DNA of 64,000 nucleotides. Source: Rhodobacter sp. 24-YEA-8 (GTDB lineage Bacteria; Pseudomonadota; Alphaproteobacteria; Rhodobacterales; Rhodobacteraceae). This document shows positions 8,749 through 18,633 of this stretch, one piece after another. Every line of letters begins with the position of its first letter. Position 1 is the first letter of the stretch. The notes under the pieces were generated by a model. That model did not search any database, was not told where the DNA came from, and was given only the letters and a program-made list of their open reading frames with translations. The translations under genes and the position numbers were made by a program. The stretch is taken from positions 1,625,001 to 1,689,000 of the forward strand of contig NZ_FNSK01000001.1 of NCBI RefSeq assembly GCF_900105075.1, read 5' to 3'.

Positions 8749-9143
8749 CCACATTGAAAGTTGGGATTGCCGACTACGAAGAAATGAAGGCCCGCACCAT
8801 GCGGAACGCGCGCGGCGAGGAAAAACCTGCGCCCAGCGATCCGAAGGTGTGGTTCACCTCGACGGAATCCTTCGCCAAGGTGCTGTCGGCCGGGAATCGC
8901 GAGCTGCTGCGCATCATCGCCGAGAAAGCCCCGGCATCGCTTGAGGAACTGGCGGAAATCACCGGCCGGGCCGGCTCCAATCTGTCACGCACCCTGAAAA
9001 CTATGGAGAGCTACGGCCTTGTGAGGCTTGAGCCGGGCCATGGGCGCAAGCTCGCGCCCAAGGTGGTCCATGACCGGGTGGAGCTGGCATTGCCCCTGAT
9101 CGACCGCCCCAAGGCTAAGAAGGCTATTGGAGGCCGGCCATGA
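8745..9143 (+). CDS. HVO_A0114-family (COG4190) DNA-binding protein, TumA-like
   Basis: 132-residue winged-helix regulator. The core VWFTSTESFAKVLSAGNREL, then LEELAEITGRAGSNLSRTLK (recognition helix) and YGLVRLEPG (wing) match the HVO_A0114 putative regulator family, used as antitoxin in TumE/TumA-type toxin-antitoxin pairs. Its ATG overlaps the stop of a truncated frame, and its own stop overlaps the recombinase ATG (ATGA), so it is translationally coupled to the serine recombinase. It may therefore control the recombinase or be an antitoxin orphaned by the IS. The family call is firm, the role is inference. Confidence 0.78.
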   Translation: MTTLKVGIADYEEMKARTMRNARGEEKPAPSDPKVWFTSTESFAKVLSAGNRELLRIIAEKAPASLEELAEITGRAGSNLSRTLKTMESYGLVRLEPGHGRKLAPKVVHDRVELALPLIDRPKAKKAIGGRP

Positions 9144-10798
9144 ATATGCACAGCCCAACCGTTACCGCCCGCGCCGCCCTCTACCTGCGCGTTTCGACTG
9201 CCCGGCAGGCCGAGCACGATATTTCCATTCCCGACCAGAAGCGGCAGGGTGAAGCCTATTGCGAGCAACGCGGCTATCAGCTCGTTGAGACTTATGTGGA
9301 ACCGGGCGCAACCGCCACCAACGATAAGCGCCCCGAGTTCCAGCGCATGATCGAGGCGGGCACGTCCAAGCCCGCGCCCTTCGATATAGTCGTGGTGCAT
9401 AGCTTCTCGCGCTTCTTCCGCGATCACTTCGAGATGGAGTTCTACGTTCGCAAGCTGGCGAAGAACGGCGTCAAGCTGGTGTCCATCACGCAGGAGATGG
9501 GCGACGATCCCATGCACCAGATGATGCGACAGATCATGGCGCTGTTCGACGAATACCAGTCGAAGGAGAACGCCAAGCACGTCCTGCGCGCCATGAACGA
9601 GAACGCCCGGCAAGGCTTCTGGAACGGCGCACGGCCGCCTATCGGCTATCGCATCGTTGCGGCCGAGCAGCGCGGATCGAAGATCAAGAAGAAGCTGGAG
9701 ATCGACCCGCTGCACGCCGACACCGTGCGGCTTATCTATCGTCTGTTCCTTGAAGGCGACGGCACATCCGGCGCGATGGGCGTCAAGGCCATCGCCACCT
9801 ATCTCAACGAGCGCCGCTTCTTCACCCGCGACGGTGGGCGTTGGGGATTGGCGCAAATCCACGCCATCCTGACCCGCACCACCTATATCGGCGAGCACAG
9901 GTTCAATACGCGCTCGCACAAAGACCGGGAGAAGAAGCCAGAGAGCGAGGTCGCCATCATGGCGGTGCCGCCCCTGATCGACCGCGAGATATTCGATGCA
10001 GTGCAAGCCCGCCTGAAATCCCGCAATCCCATGGTGACGCCTGCGCGTGTCTCCAGCGGCCCCACGCTGCTGACAGGCATTTGCTTCTGCGCCAAGTGCG
10101 GAGGTGCGATGACGTTGCGCACCGGCCAAGGCAGCACGGGAGCGACATACCGCTATTACACCTGCTCGACCAAGGCGCGGCAGGGCAAGACCGGCTGCAA
10201 GGGCCGCACGATCCCGATGGACAAGCTGGACCATCTGGTAGCCGATCATATCGGGGATCGGCTGCTCCAGCCCAAGCGACTGGAAACTGTCCTCGCCAGC
10301 GTCATAGACCGCCGGCAGGAGCGCGCCGAGCGCCGCCGCGAGCATCTTGCCGAGCTTCACAGGCGAATCACGGAAGCCGACCAGCGGCTCGGCCGTCTCT
10401 TTGACGCCATCGAAGCGGGCATGGTGGACAAGGACGACGCCATGGCGAAAGAGCGCATGGTGAGCCTCAAGGCGTTGCGGGATCAGGCCGCCGCCGACGC
10501 CGAGCGCACCCAGCTCGCGCTCGACAGTTCAGGCAATCAGGGCGTCAGCCCCGATATGCTCAAGGGCTTCGCCCGCAAAGCCCGCAAACGGATACGACTC
10601 GATGATGGCGGCTACCGACGCGACCATCTGCGCGCTCTGGCGCAGCGCGTCGAGGTCGCCGACGACGAGGTTCGCATCATGGGATCGAAGTCGGAACTGC
10701 TGCGAACGCTGGTCGCCGCTTCTAGCGTAGAAACGGCGGCGTTCGGCGTTCATAGTTCTGTTCTGAAATGGCGCACCCGACAGGATTCGAACCTGTGA
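9140..10798 (+). CDS. Large serine recombinase (site-specific integrase)
   Basis: 552-residue large serine recombinase. Resolvase domain at residues 11-150 with catalytic Ser19 in [11 protein letters not shown] and the conserved [13 protein letters not shown] helix; recombinase domain around 165-280 ([25 protein letters not shown]); zinc ribbon with CFCAKCGG and YYTCSTK then GCKG; and a coiled-coil ([19 protein letters not shown]). The last residues, WRTRQDSNL, are encoded by the antisense of the 3' half of tRNA-Arg(CCG), so the gene runs into the attachment site. It is the likely enzyme that placed this element in the tRNA. The frame is intact. Confidence 0.93.
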   Translation: MNMHSPTVTARAALYLRVSTARQAEHDISIPDQKRQGEAYCEQRGYQLVETYVEPGATATNDKRPEFQRMIEAGTSKPAPFDIVVVHSFSRFFRDHFEMEFYVRKLAKNGVKLVSITQEMGDDPMHQMMRQIMALFDEYQSKENAKHVLRAMNENARQGFWNGARPPIGYRIVAAEQRGSKIKKKLEIDPLHADTVRLIYRLFLEGDGTSGAMGVKAIATYLNERRFFTRDGGRWGLAQIHAILTRTTYIGEHRFNTRSHKDREKKPESEVAIMAVPPLIDREIFDAVQARLKSRNPMVTPARVSSGPTLLTGICFCAKCGGAMTLRTGQGSTGATYRYYTCSTKARQGKTGCKGRTIPMDKLDHLVADHIGDRLLQPKRLETVLASVIDRRQERAERRREHLAELHRRITEADQRLGRLFDAIEAGMVDKDDAMAKERMVSLKALRDQAAADAERTQLALDSSGNQGVSPDMLKGFARKARKRIRLDDGGYRRDHLRALAQRVEVADDEVRIMGSKSELLRTLVAASSVETAAFGVHSSVLKWRTRQDSNL

Positions 10799-10845
10799 CC
10801 TCTGCCTTCGGAGGGCAGCACTCTATCCAGCTGAGCTACGGGTGC
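10769..10845 (-). tRNA. tRNA-Arg(CCG)
   Basis: 77 nt with encoded CCA. Acceptor GCACCCG/CGGGTGC; anticodon loop CTCCGAA gives CCG; T arm ACAGG-TTCGAAT-CCTGT. The 3' half is overlapped antisense by the end of the serine-recombinase gene, marking it as the integration site; the tRNA itself is complete. Confidence 0.97.
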
Positions 10846-10901
10846 AGCGCCCGGGTTTCTTAACCGCTCCTGCGCGCTGCTGCAAGGCTTGTGGTGCCGC
10901 T

Positions 10902-12125
10902 TCACGCAAAGAGTTCGTGACAGAATTCCAGCGCTTCGACCAGGGCATCCACCTCGGCCAGGGTGTTGTAAAGACCGAAGGACGCGCGGCAGGTTGCGCT
11001 CACCCCGAAATGGTCCAGCAGCGGCATGGCGCAATGGGTCCCTGCCCTGACGGCGATGCCTTTTTTGTCGAGAATCGTCGAGATATCATGCGGATGTGCG
11101 GCGCCTTGCAGGGTGAAGCTGAAAATCGCCCCCTTATCCGGCGCCTGCCCCTGGACGTTCAGCCAGTTCAGCCCGTTCAGCTTTTCGCGGGCGTAATCGC
11201 GCAAAGCGCGCTCATGCGCGGCGATATTTTCCATGCCGAGACCGGTCAGGTAATCGAGCGCCACGCCCAGACCGATCTGATTGACGATGCCGGGTGTGCC
11301 GGCCTCGAACCGCATCGGGGGATCTGCCCAGGTGACAGAGTCGCGATGCACCTCGCGGATCATGTCGCCGCCTCCCATGAAGGGGCGCATTTCCGCCATC
11401 CGCGCCTGGGAAATCCAGATCGCGCCGGATCCGGAGGGACCATAAAGCTTATGGCCGGTGATCGCGTAGAAATCGGCGCCGATTGCCGTCAGATCGACCG
11501 GCATATGCACCGAGGCCTGGCTGCCATCGACCATCACCGGCACACCGCGCGCACGGGCCGCGGCGCAGATCGTGGTCACATCAACCACGGTGCCGGTCAC
11601 ATTCGACATATGCGAGATTGCAATCAGCCTTGTCTTCGGCCCGATTGCGTCGATCACCGCCTGGGGATCGAGCACGCCATTGGCATCGACCTCGACCCAT
11701 TTCAGCACCACCCCCTGACGTTCGCGCAGGAAATGCCAGGGCACGATATTGGCGTGATGTTCCATCACGGAAAGCACGATCTCATCGCCGGCCTGCAAAC
11801 GAGGCGCAGCCCAGGCATAAGAGACGAGGTTGATCCCCTCGGTCGCCCCCGATGTGAAGACGATCTCGTCTTCCGAGGGCGCGTTCAGAAAGCGCGCGAT
11901 CTTGCCGCGCACCGCCTCATAGGCCTCGGTCGCGTGGTTCGACAGGTAATGCAGGCCCCGGTGAACATTGGCATATTCCATCGAATAGGCCTGGGTGATC
12001 GCGTCGATCACCACCTGCGGCTTTTGCGCCGAGGCGCCATTGTCGAGATAGACCAGCGGTCGGTCATTCACCTTGCGCGCGAGGATCGGGAAATCGGCGC
12101 GGATTTTTGCGACATCATAGCTCAC
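10902..12125 (-). CDS. sufS: Cysteine desulfurase SufS
   Basis: PLP enzyme that takes sulfur from cysteine for Fe-S cluster assembly by SufBCD. At 407 residues it is a group II desulfurase. The PLP lysine is Lys226 in TGHKLYGPSG and the persulfide cysteine is Cys365 in RAGTHCAMP; TSGATEGIN and HHANIVPW form the cofactor pocket. It is the last gene of the leftward operon and its start overlaps the preceding YIP1 gene by 11 nt. No sufA or sufT (DUF59) gene follows; instead comes tRNA-Arg and the mobile element. Confidence 0.97.
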   Translation of the reverse strand: MSYDVAKIRADFPILARKVNDRPLVYLDNGASAQKPQVVIDAITQAYSMEYANVHRGLHYLSNHATEAYEAVRGKIARFLNAPSEDEIVFTSGATEGINLVSYAWAAPRLQAGDEIVLSVMEHHANIVPWHFLRERQGVVLKWVEVDANGVLDPQAVIDAIGPKTRLIAISHMSNVTGTVVDVTTICAAARARGVPVMVDGSQASVHMPVDLTAIGADFYAITGHKLYGPSGSGAIWISQARMAEMRPFMGGGDMIREVHRDSVTWADPPMRFEAGTPGIVNQIGLGVALDYLTGLGMENIAAHERALRDYAREKLNGLNWLNVQGQAPDKGAIFSFTLQGAAHPHDISTILDKKGIAVRAGTHCAMPLLDHFGVSATCRASFGLYNTLAEVDALVEALEFCHELFA

Positions 12126-12705
12126 GCGGCAGGTACTCCGACGGGATGAAGGGGGCGAGGATCATCGTCAGGATGAAGACGCTGACGAGGAAGGTCAGGA
12201 CCGTCCCGAAGAACACCTTCACCGGCGAGGCGAAGCCGTGGATTTCGGCGATGAAATTGCTCAGGAGCACCACGAAGATCCCGACGGCGGCGATGCCGAT
12301 CAGACTGGAAAGCACGGGCAGGATGACGAGCGCCAGCAGCTGCACCAGCTGGATCGCCAGCATCACCGCCTGAAGCCAGGCGATCGCCAGCACGGCATCG
12401 GCAAAGGATCCGCGACCGCCGAACCAGCCGCCCACCAGCCAGGCAAGGAAGGCGCAAAGGAGGAGCGTCAGGAATTGCAGCCCGGCCGTCAGGAAAGGCG
12501 TTGAGAACAGCGCCGTGAAAGGGCTGCCATCGGGCATTGGCAGGATCTGCAGGCTCAGCTGCATCAACAGGGCCGAGGCCACCGCCATCAGAAGGAGCGC
12601 CACCATTTCGGTGCCACCGGGCCGGTTCAGCGCCTGGATCTGCCGCAGGCCCTGACGCGGGTCATGCAGCGACAAAAGCAGGGTGGAAAAGAAAAAGCCG
12701 ATCAC
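12115..12705 (-). CDS. YIP1-family membrane protein (second of two)
   Basis: Polytopic membrane protein with about five hydrophobic segments: MVALLLMAVASALLMQLSL, FLTAGLQFLTLLLCAFLAWL, an alanine/leucine-rich middle, LIGIAAVGIFVVLLSNF and VLTFLVSVFILTMIL. The chosen start is a GTG (VIGFFFSTLLL) overlapping the TGA of the upstream gene as GTGA; an upstream in-frame ATG would add 46 residues antisense-like and overlapping that gene, so I rejected it. It belongs to the YIP1 family by hydrophobic pattern and position. It lies within the suf operon, but its role there is unknown. Confidence 0.75.
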   Translation of the reverse strand: MIGFFFSTLLLSLHDPRQGLRQIQALNRPGGTEMVALLLMAVASALLMQLSLQILPMPDGSPFTALFSTPFLTAGLQFLTLLLCAFLAWLVGGWFGGRGSFADAVLAIAWLQAVMLAIQLVQLLALVILPVLSSLIGIAAVGIFVVLLSNFIAEIHGFASPVKVFFGTVLTFLVSVFILTMILAPFIPSEYLPREL

Positions 12706-13217
12706 TGCATCGCCTCGCGCAGAAGTTTCACCCAGAGCCAGAGGAATGAGAGCCCGACCAGAAGCCCGACCACCGTCACCGAAGACCCCGGTCCGCTGAA
12801 CCCGGCCAGAAGGCCCTGGAACAGCATCAGGGGGGCTGCACAAAGCAGTGCCCAGAACAGCGAGACCCGCGCTTCATAAGCGCCGATCCGGCCCCCGAAG
12901 GCGCGGATCACCAGCGCCGAGACCGCTGCGATGCCGTAAAAGAACAGCGGCACCACGAAGAGAAAGACGAAGAAATTGATCCCCATCAATGCCTGGATGC
13001 CCGGCACCTGATCCAGCGGCGTACCGGCGGCGGTTGCCGCCTCACGCGCAAGGAAAGCCTCGCGCGAGAGGCGCGGCCATTGAGCCACGAACAGCAAAAG
13101 ACAGGCCGCAAACAACAGGATCAGCGCCCTGTCCTCGCGCGGGCCATCCGCCAGTTTCTCGCGGATGACCGCACCAGGCCGGGCCCAGGTCCGGAAGATA
13201 TCGGTGGTGATCGACAT
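12702..13217 (-). CDS. YIP1-family membrane protein (first of two)
   Basis: 171-residue membrane protein with about four helices (LILLFAACLLLFVAQW, FFVFLFVVPLFFYGIAAV, VSLFWALLCAAPLMLF, VTVVGLLVGLSFLWLW). The N-terminus MSITTDIFRTWARPGAVIREKLADG resembles YIP1 proteins. It is translationally coupled to the second YIP1 gene and lies 59 nt after sufD. The two are probably diverged tandem paralogues. A link to Fe-S assembly is suggested only by operon position. Confidence 0.75.
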   Translation of the reverse strand: MSITTDIFRTWARPGAVIREKLADGPREDRALILLFAACLLLFVAQWPRLSREAFLAREAATAAGTPLDQVPGIQALMGINFFVFLFVVPLFFYGIAAVSALVIRAFGGRIGAYEARVSLFWALLCAAPLMLFQGLLAGFSGPGSSVTVVGLLVGLSFLWLWVKLLREAMQ

Positions 13218-13276
13218 GGTCTCTGCCCGTTTCCTGCTGGCCGTTAACGCGTTGGCGGTTCTAGCCCTGAGGGCTC

Positions 13277-14548
13277 TCAGCCGTCCAGCCCGTGCAGCCA
13301 GTCTTCCAGCCTTGCATGGACTTCGGCCGCGATGGCCTCATCCTCGATCTCTTCCAGCGTGCCGGCCAGGAAAGCCAGAACCAGAAGCGCCTGGGCGGTG
13401 CGTTTCGGCACCCCCCGCGATTGCAGGTAAAAGAGCGCCGTCTCGTCAATCGCGCCCGAGGTGGAGCCATGCGAACATTTCACGTCATCGGCGTAGATTT
13501 CCAGCTCGGGCTTGGCGAGGAATTGCGCATCCTCATCCAGCAGGAGCGACTGGCTCATCTGATAGCCATCGGTCTTCTGCGCGCCCTGTTTGACGAGGAT
13601 CTTGCCCTGAAACACACCGGTCGCGCCGTTCTTCAACACTTTGCGGAAGACCTGGCGGCTTTCGCAACGCTCTGACGCATGGGTGATGAAGATCGTGTCG
13701 TCCTGGAGGAAATCCTTGCCATCCCCCAGCACGGTTCCGGCAACATGGGCCACGGAATCGTCGCCGGTAATCTCGAGGATCGCCTCATTGCGGGTCAGAC
13801 GGCCGCCTGCGGTCAGGGTAAAGCTTTTGAACAGCGCGTGATCGGCGATATGGGCGAAGATATGGGTGACGCCGCGCCGATCGGCATCCGGTCCCTGCGT
13901 GCGGATATGATGGAAGCGTGCATTCGACGCCACATCGACCTCAAGCACGGTGTTAAAGCGCGCACCGGGCGTGCCGCTTTCCAGAAGGGTGATTTCCGCC
14001 CCCTCTTCCAGCTTAACAACGTGATGAAGGATCACATCGGAAGCCGCTGATTTCTGGACGTAAATCAGAGAAACTGGTTTTGCGGCCTGCCCGGTCACCC
14101 GGATCAGCACACCCTCATTCGCATAGGCGGTGTTCAGCGCCGCAAGCGGACGTTCAACCGGGGAAGAGCCCCGGGTCTCAAGCTGGCCATAAAGCCCCTG
14201 CGCCCAGTGGATATCCGACTGACCCGCCAGCGACAGCAGCTCGACCCCGGCAAGCGCCGGATCATCCGAGGCGGAAGCATCGAACACGCCATCGGTAAAC
14301 ACCAGCTTCACCGCATCCAGCGCCGCGAAGGACGGCGCGAGATCGGCGGGCGCACCGCTGATTTCCGGCTTTGTCAGCTGGGCCGGGTCACTGTAGCGCC
14401 AGTATTCGTCGCGCCGGGTCGGCAGGCCCTGAGCCGCCAGCCGATCAGAGGCCGAAGCGCGCGCCGCAGCCGTCCAGCCCTTTGCGGGAGCGCTGAGCCC
14501 CTGCAGCCGCGCCGTCAGCGCGTCCTGTTTGACCTGTGCCAGTGCCAT
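13277..14548 (-). CDS. sufD: Fe-S cluster assembly protein SufD
   Basis: Component of the SufBC2D scaffold that builds and delivers Fe-S clusters. 423 residues; the C-terminal SufBD beta-helix core shows ITLLESG, RFHHIRTQGPDADRRGVTH, VFQGKILVKQGAQKTDGYQMSQSL and the terminal KCSHGSTSGAIDETALFYLQSRG, which includes the conserved Cys-Ser-His of this family. The start shares its A with the sufC stop (TAATG), implying coupled synthesis of SufC and SufD. Length is normal. Confidence 0.97.
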   Translation of the reverse strand: MALAQVKQDALTARLQGLSAPAKGWTAAARASASDRLAAQGLPTRRDEYWRYSDPAQLTKPEISGAPADLAPSFAALDAVKLVFTDGVFDASASDDPALAGVELLSLAGQSDIHWAQGLYGQLETRGSSPVERPLAALNTAYANEGVLIRVTGQAAKPVSLIYVQKSAASDVILHHVVKLEEGAEITLLESGTPGARFNTVLEVDVASNARFHHIRTQGPDADRRGVTHIFAHIADHALFKSFTLTAGGRLTRNEAILEITGDDSVAHVAGTVLGDGKDFLQDDTIFITHASERCESRQVFRKVLKNGATGVFQGKILVKQGAQKTDGYQMSQSLLLDEDAQFLAKPELEIYADDVKCSHGSTSGAIDETALFYLQSRGVPKRTAQALLVLAFLAGTLEEIEDEAIAAEVHARLEDWLHGLDG

Positions 14549-15303
14549 TACTGCACCCCGTCCAGCAGATCGGCATAGCCGTTATTCTCGACCTCAAGCG
14601 CCAGCTCCGGCCCGCCGGTTTTGATGATGCGGCCATTGGACATGATATGGACCACATCCGGTTTGATATGGTCGAGAAGGCGCTGGTAATGGGTGATCAC
14701 AAGGAAAGACCGACCCGCGCTGCGCAGCGCGTTGACACCTTCTGCGACAAGTTTCATCGCATCGACGTCAAGACCGGAATCGGTCTCATCAAGGATGCAC
14801 ATCTTCGGCTCCAGCATGGCCATCTGGAGGATTTCATTGCGCTTTTTCTCACCACCCGAGAAGCCGACATTGACCGGACGCTTGAGCATATCAGCGTCGA
14901 TCTTCAGCGTTTTCGCCTTTTCGCGCACGACTTTCAGGAAGTCGCCGGCCGAAAGCTCCTCTTCGCCGCGCGCCTTGCGCTGCGCGTTCACCGCCGTCCT
15001 GAGGAAGGTCATATTGCCAACGCCGGGGATCTCGACCGGGTATTGGAACGCCAGGAACAGGCCCGCTGCGGCGCGCTCTTCCGGCTCCATCTCAAGGAGT
15101 TCTTCATCATCCAGCGTGGCCGAGCCGTCGGTTACCTCATAGCCATCGCGGCCCGCCAGCACATAGGAAAGCGTCGATTTGCCCGAGCCGTTCGGCCCCA
15201 TGATCGCATGAACTTCGCCAGGCCCGATTTTCAGGTCGACGCCTTTGAGGATAACCTTATCCTCTTCCTCAAGTTTCACATGCAGGTTCTTGATCTCAAG
15301 CAT
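14548..15303 (-). CDS. sufC: Fe-S cluster assembly ATPase SufC
   Basis: ABC-type ATPase subunit of SufBC2D. 251 residues: Walker A MGPNGSGKST, Q-loop FLAFQYPVEIPG, signature FSGGEKKRNEI, Walker B CILDETDSGLDVDA, and H-loop VITHYQ. It is soluble, without membrane segments, as expected for this exceptional ABC member. It lies between a methyltransferase-like gene (10-nt gap) and sufD (1-nt overlap). Confidence 0.98.
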   Translation of the reverse strand: MLEIKNLHVKLEEEDKVILKGVDLKIGPGEVHAIMGPNGSGKSTLSYVLAGRDGYEVTDGSATLDDEELLEMEPEERAAAGLFLAFQYPVEIPGVGNMTFLRTAVNAQRKARGEEELSAGDFLKVVREKAKTLKIDADMLKRPVNVGFSGGEKKRNEILQMAMLEPKMCILDETDSGLDVDAMKLVAEGVNALRSAGRSFLVITHYQRLLDHIKPDVVHIMSNGRIIKTGGPELALEVENNGYADLLDGVQ

Positions 15304-15313
15304 TTTTCTCTCC

Positions 15314-15907
15314 TCAGACCGGTTGTAACAGCGCCCGCGTATAAGCGCGCAGCCGGTCCGGCGTCAGTGTCACAGGTTCAAGATCGAAACGCGCCATGCG
15401 TCCGATCATCTCGGTTGGCCGCGCGATCTGTTCGGCCTTGTGATAGGCTTCGCGCGGGGCATAGTCGTCAAAAAACAGCGTCACCGGACGGGTGATCCGA
15501 TAGGCCACCGTCAGGAAACAGGCGAGCCGGAAACGGCCATCGATCAGCACCAGATCCGGGTGAGAAAACCCGGGCAAGTCCCAGATTTTCAATGCATAAT
15601 CCGGCCAGCGGCGAAACGCGGACTCATCCGCAGGATGGCCCCATTCCTTTGTCGGGCCAATATCGGCATGATGGATATGGACACTGGCCTGCGCCGGATG
15701 TGCCGCGAACCAGTCGCCCATCATCCTGGCCCAGGAGGCATCGGATTCCACCGACCAGACCTCTGCCCCGGCCTCGGCCGCGACAAGCGTCGATCCGCCG
15801 GAGCCATATTCCAGCACCACCCGCGCAGCGGCGCAGGCATCCGTCCATGCCCGGGCAGCCGCCTCGGGCATGGTCAGATCAGGACGCTGAAGCACCGCAC
15901 CGGACAA
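15314..15907 (-). CDS. SAM-methyltransferase-like protein inside the suf operon
   Basis: 197-residue protein with a Rossmann-like N-terminal half: VVLEYGSGGSTLVAAEAGAEVWSVES resembles motif I and post-I of class I methyltransferases (glycine loop followed by an acidic residue at strand 2 end), and DLVLIDGRFRLACFL resembles motif III/IV. Its catalytic specificity cannot be inferred. It is 3 nt downstream of sufB and 10 nt upstream of sufC, so it is transcribed within the operon. I recall similar genes in suf operons of relatives but cannot verify that here. Confidence 0.7.
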   Translation of the reverse strand: MSGAVLQRPDLTMPEAAARAWTDACAAARVVLEYGSGGSTLVAAEAGAEVWSVESDASWARMMGDWFAAHPAQASVHIHHADIGPTKEWGHPADESAFRRWPDYALKIWDLPGFSHPDLVLIDGRFRLACFLTVAYRITRPVTLFFDDYAPREAYHKAEQIARPTEMIGRMARFDLEPVTLTPDRLRAYTRALLQPV

Positions 15908-15910
15908 GGT

Positions 15911-17446
15911 TCAGCCCACCGAACCTTCCAGCGAAATCGCCACCAGGCTTTGCGCTTCCATGGCGAATTCCATCGGCAGGGCCTGGAGGACTTCCTTGCA
16001 GAAACCGTTCACCACCAGCGCGACCGCCTCTTCCTCATCCATGCCCCTTGAGCGGCAATAGAAGAGCTGATCCTCGTCGACCTTCGACGTGGTCGCCTCA
16101 TGTTCGCAGCGCGAGGAATTGTTCTTCACCTCGATATAGGGAACCGTATGGGCACCACACTGATCGCCGATCAGCAGGCTGTCACATTGGGTATAGTTCC
16201 TCGACCCGGTCGCTTTGGGGTGAACCGAGACCTGGCCGCGATAGGTGTTCTGCGCGCGCCCCGCCGAGATCCCCTTCGACACGATCCGCGACTTCGAATT
16301 CTTGCCCAGATGGATCATCTTGGTGCCGGTATCGGCCTGCTGGTAATTATTCGCGATGGCGATCGAGTAGAATTCGCCCTGGCTGTCATCGCCGCGCAGG
16401 ATGCAGGACGGGTATTTCCAGGTGATCGCCGAGCCGGTTTCCACCTGGGTCCACATCACCTTGGCCCGGTCGCCCCGGCAATCGGCGCGTTTGGTGACGA
16501 AGTTGTAGATGCCACCCTTGCCATCCTCATCGCCCGGGAACCAGTTCTGCACGGTCGAATATTTAACCTCGGCATCGTCAAGGATGACGATTTCCACCAC
16601 CGCGGCATGCAGCTGGATCGTATCGCGCTTCGGTGCAGTGCAACCCTCAAGGTAGCTCACATAAGAGCCCTTGTCGGCCACGATCAGCGTGCGCTCGAAC
16701 TGCCCGGTATTTTCGGCATTGATGCGGAAATAGGTGCTCAGTTCCATCGGGCAACGCACGCCTTCCGGAATATAGACGAACGAGCCATCCGAGAAGACCG
16801 CCGAATTCAGCGTCGCAAAGAAGTTGTCCGATTGCGGTACGACCGAGCCGAGATATTTCTGCACCAGCTCGGGATATTCGCGGATCGCTTCCGAGATCGA
16901 ACAGAAGATCACGCCGGCTTTCTTCAGCTCTTCCTTGAAGGTGGTACCGACGGAAACGCTGTCAAACACCGCATCCACCGCAACCTTGCGCTCGCCTTCC
17001 GGCGCCTCGACGCCGGCAAGCAAAGCCTGCTCTTTCAGAGGAATCCCCAGCTTCGCATAGGTCGCCAGCAGCTTCGGATCGACTTCATCCAGCGATTTCG
17101 GCTTTTCGGCCATGCTTTTCGGGCGCGCATAGTAATACTGGTCCTGATAATCGATCTCAGGATAGCTGAGCATCGCCCAACGCGGCTCCTTCATCTCGAG
17201 CCAGCGATGGTAAGCCTTCAGGCGCCAGTCCAGCATCCATTCCGGCTCGCCATTCTTCTCGCTGATCAGCCGGACGATATCCTCGTTCAGACCTTTGGGC
17301 GCATATTCGGTCGGGATCTCGGTTTCCCAGCCGTATTTATATTTGCCGGCCATCGCCTGGACGGTTTCAATCGTCTCGCGGTCGACGCCTTCCCGGATCG
17401 CCTCATCGGGGATGCGGATATTATCCTCGGACACATGGGTATTCAT
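15911..17446 (-). CDS. sufB: Fe-S cluster assembly protein SufB
   Basis: Scaffold subunit on which the nascent Fe-S cluster forms. The start is the ATG of MNTHVSEDN (511 residues); the frame stays open 35 codons upstream, but that part overlaps the desulfurase gene. Diagnostic regions: [67 protein letters not shown] [18 protein letters not shown], and the terminal [15 protein letters not shown]. It shares the SufBD core with SufD. It lies 31 nt after the desulfurase gene. Confidence 0.97.
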   Translation of the reverse strand: MNTHVSEDNIRIPDEAIREGVDRETIETVQAMAGKYKYGWETEIPTEYAPKGLNEDIVRLISEKNGEPEWMLDWRLKAYHRWLEMKEPRWAMLSYPEIDYQDQYYYARPKSMAEKPKSLDEVDPKLLATYAKLGIPLKEQALLAGVEAPEGERKVAVDAVFDSVSVGTTFKEELKKAGVIFCSISEAIREYPELVQKYLGSVVPQSDNFFATLNSAVFSDGSFVYIPEGVRCPMELSTYFRINAENTGQFERTLIVADKGSYVSYLEGCTAPKRDTIQLHAAVVEIVILDDAEVKYSTVQNWFPGDEDGKGGIYNFVTKRADCRGDRAKVMWTQVETGSAITWKYPSCILRGDDSQGEFYSIAIANNYQQADTGTKMIHLGKNSKSRIVSKGISAGRAQNTYRGQVSVHPKATGSRNYTQCDSLLIGDQCGAHTVPYIEVKNNSSRCEHEATTSKVDEDQLFYCRSRGMDEEEAVALVVNGFCKEVLQALPMEFAMEAQSLVAISLEGSVG

Positions 17447-17477
17447 TTCGGTCACTCCATCCTCACGCGGCCCATCT

Positions 17478-18521
17478 TCACGCAGCACGGGCGCGGGCTT
17501 TTCCGTAAGCTCTGGTCCACGCCTCCGCGAACCTGAGCACATTCTCTTCATTCACGCCGGGACCGATCGAGATCCGGATCATCTGTCCGGCCTGATCGCC
17601 ATATCCCATGGCGCCGAGCACTTTCGATCCCCTGACCTTGCCCGAAGAACAGGCCGATCCGGCCGAGACCGCGAAACCCGCAAGGTCCATCGACATCACC
17701 TGTGTCTCGCCCTTCCAGCCCGGCGCGATGAGGCAAAGCGTGTTCGGTAACCGTGCCCGGTCTTTCGAGACCGAGATAATGCCCTCAGCGCTGGCAAACA
17801 ATGCTGATTCCAGAATATCCCTTATGCGGGCGACCTCTTCCCAGGTCCCGTTCGCCAGATCACGCGCCGCAGCCGTCGCCGCAGCCGCCATGCCGGCAAT
17901 CCCGATCAGATTCTCTGTGCCGGACCGCCGCCCCATCTCCTGGCCGCCGCCTTTCAGCTTTGCGTCCACATCAAGCCCGCGCTTCAGCAAAAGCGCCCCA
18001 ATGCCACGCGGCCCGCCGAATTTATGCGCCGAAACCAGTCCCATATCGCAGCCGAGCCAGTTGAAGGCGACCGGCAGCTTGCCCATTGCCTGCGTCAGAT
18101 CCGACACCGCGAGCCCTTGGGGCAGATTCTGCACGATCCCGGTCTCTGGATTGGCCAGCTGCAGGGTGCCCTGCCCCGGATCCGGAACCGAAACCATACC
18201 ATCGCGCCCGACAGGCAATATCTCGTCACACCAGGCCGAAACCGCCGAATGCTCGACACCGGCGCAAACCAGCCCCCGCCCCGCCAAAGCCAGCGCCGAG
18301 GCCTCGGTCGTTCCCGAGGTGAAGACCAGGTCCGCACCCTCCGCGCCAAAGGCCGCCGAGATTTCTTCGCGCGACCGCTCCATCAGCGCCTTGGCCGCGC
18401 GCCCCTCGCTATGGACCGAAGACGGGTTCCCCACCACATCCATCGCTGAAATCATCGCCGCCCGCGCCTCGGCCCGCAAAGGCGCCGTTGCATTCCAGTC
18501 CAGATAAAGCCGCGTGCTCAT
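17478..18521 (-). CDS. IscS/NifS-like cysteine desulfurase (second desulfurase of the operon)
   Basis: 347-residue PLP cysteine desulfurase of the group I (NifS/IscS) type. Start [14 protein letters not shown] lysine Lys167 in [10 protein letters not shown], and persulfide loop with Cys291 in [11 protein letters not shown]. It sits directly after iscR, so the operon encodes two different desulfurases, this one and SufS. It is shorter than Escherichia coli IscS (about 400), mainly at the C-terminus, as in the shorter NifS-like group of Rhodobacterales. Which scaffold it serves is unknown. Confidence 0.92.
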   Translation of the reverse strand: MSTRLYLDWNATAPLRAEARAAMISAMDVVGNPSSVHSEGRAAKALMERSREEISAAFGAEGADLVFTSGTTEASALALAGRGLVCAGVEHSAVSAWCDEILPVGRDGMVSVPDPGQGTLQLANPETGIVQNLPQGLAVSDLTQAMGKLPVAFNWLGCDMGLVSAHKFGGPRGIGALLLKRGLDVDAKLKGGGQEMGRRSGTENLIGIAGMAAAATAAARDLANGTWEEVARIRDILESALFASAEGIISVSKDRARLPNTLCLIAPGWKGETQVMSMDLAGFAVSAGSACSSGKVRGSKVLGAMGYGDQAGQMIRISIGPGVNEENVLRFAEAWTRAYGKARARAA

Positions 18522-18529
18522 GGCGCGCC

Positions 18530-18565
18530 CCTTTCATCTGTCGAAAAATATCCTCGGGGGGAGCC
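18530..18565. repeat. Dispersed intergenic repeat, copy B
   Basis: CCTTTCATCTGTCGAAAAAT then ATCCTCGGGGGGAGCC, closely matching copy A at 2510-2544. It lies in the 112-nt gap between iscR and the desulfurase gene, so it would be part of the suf transcript. Confidence 0.55.
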
Positions 18566-18633
18566 GGACGCGCAGCGACCGGCGCGGGGGGCAGACAGCC
18601 CCCCGGCGATCTCAGCCATGGCGCGCAACATTC

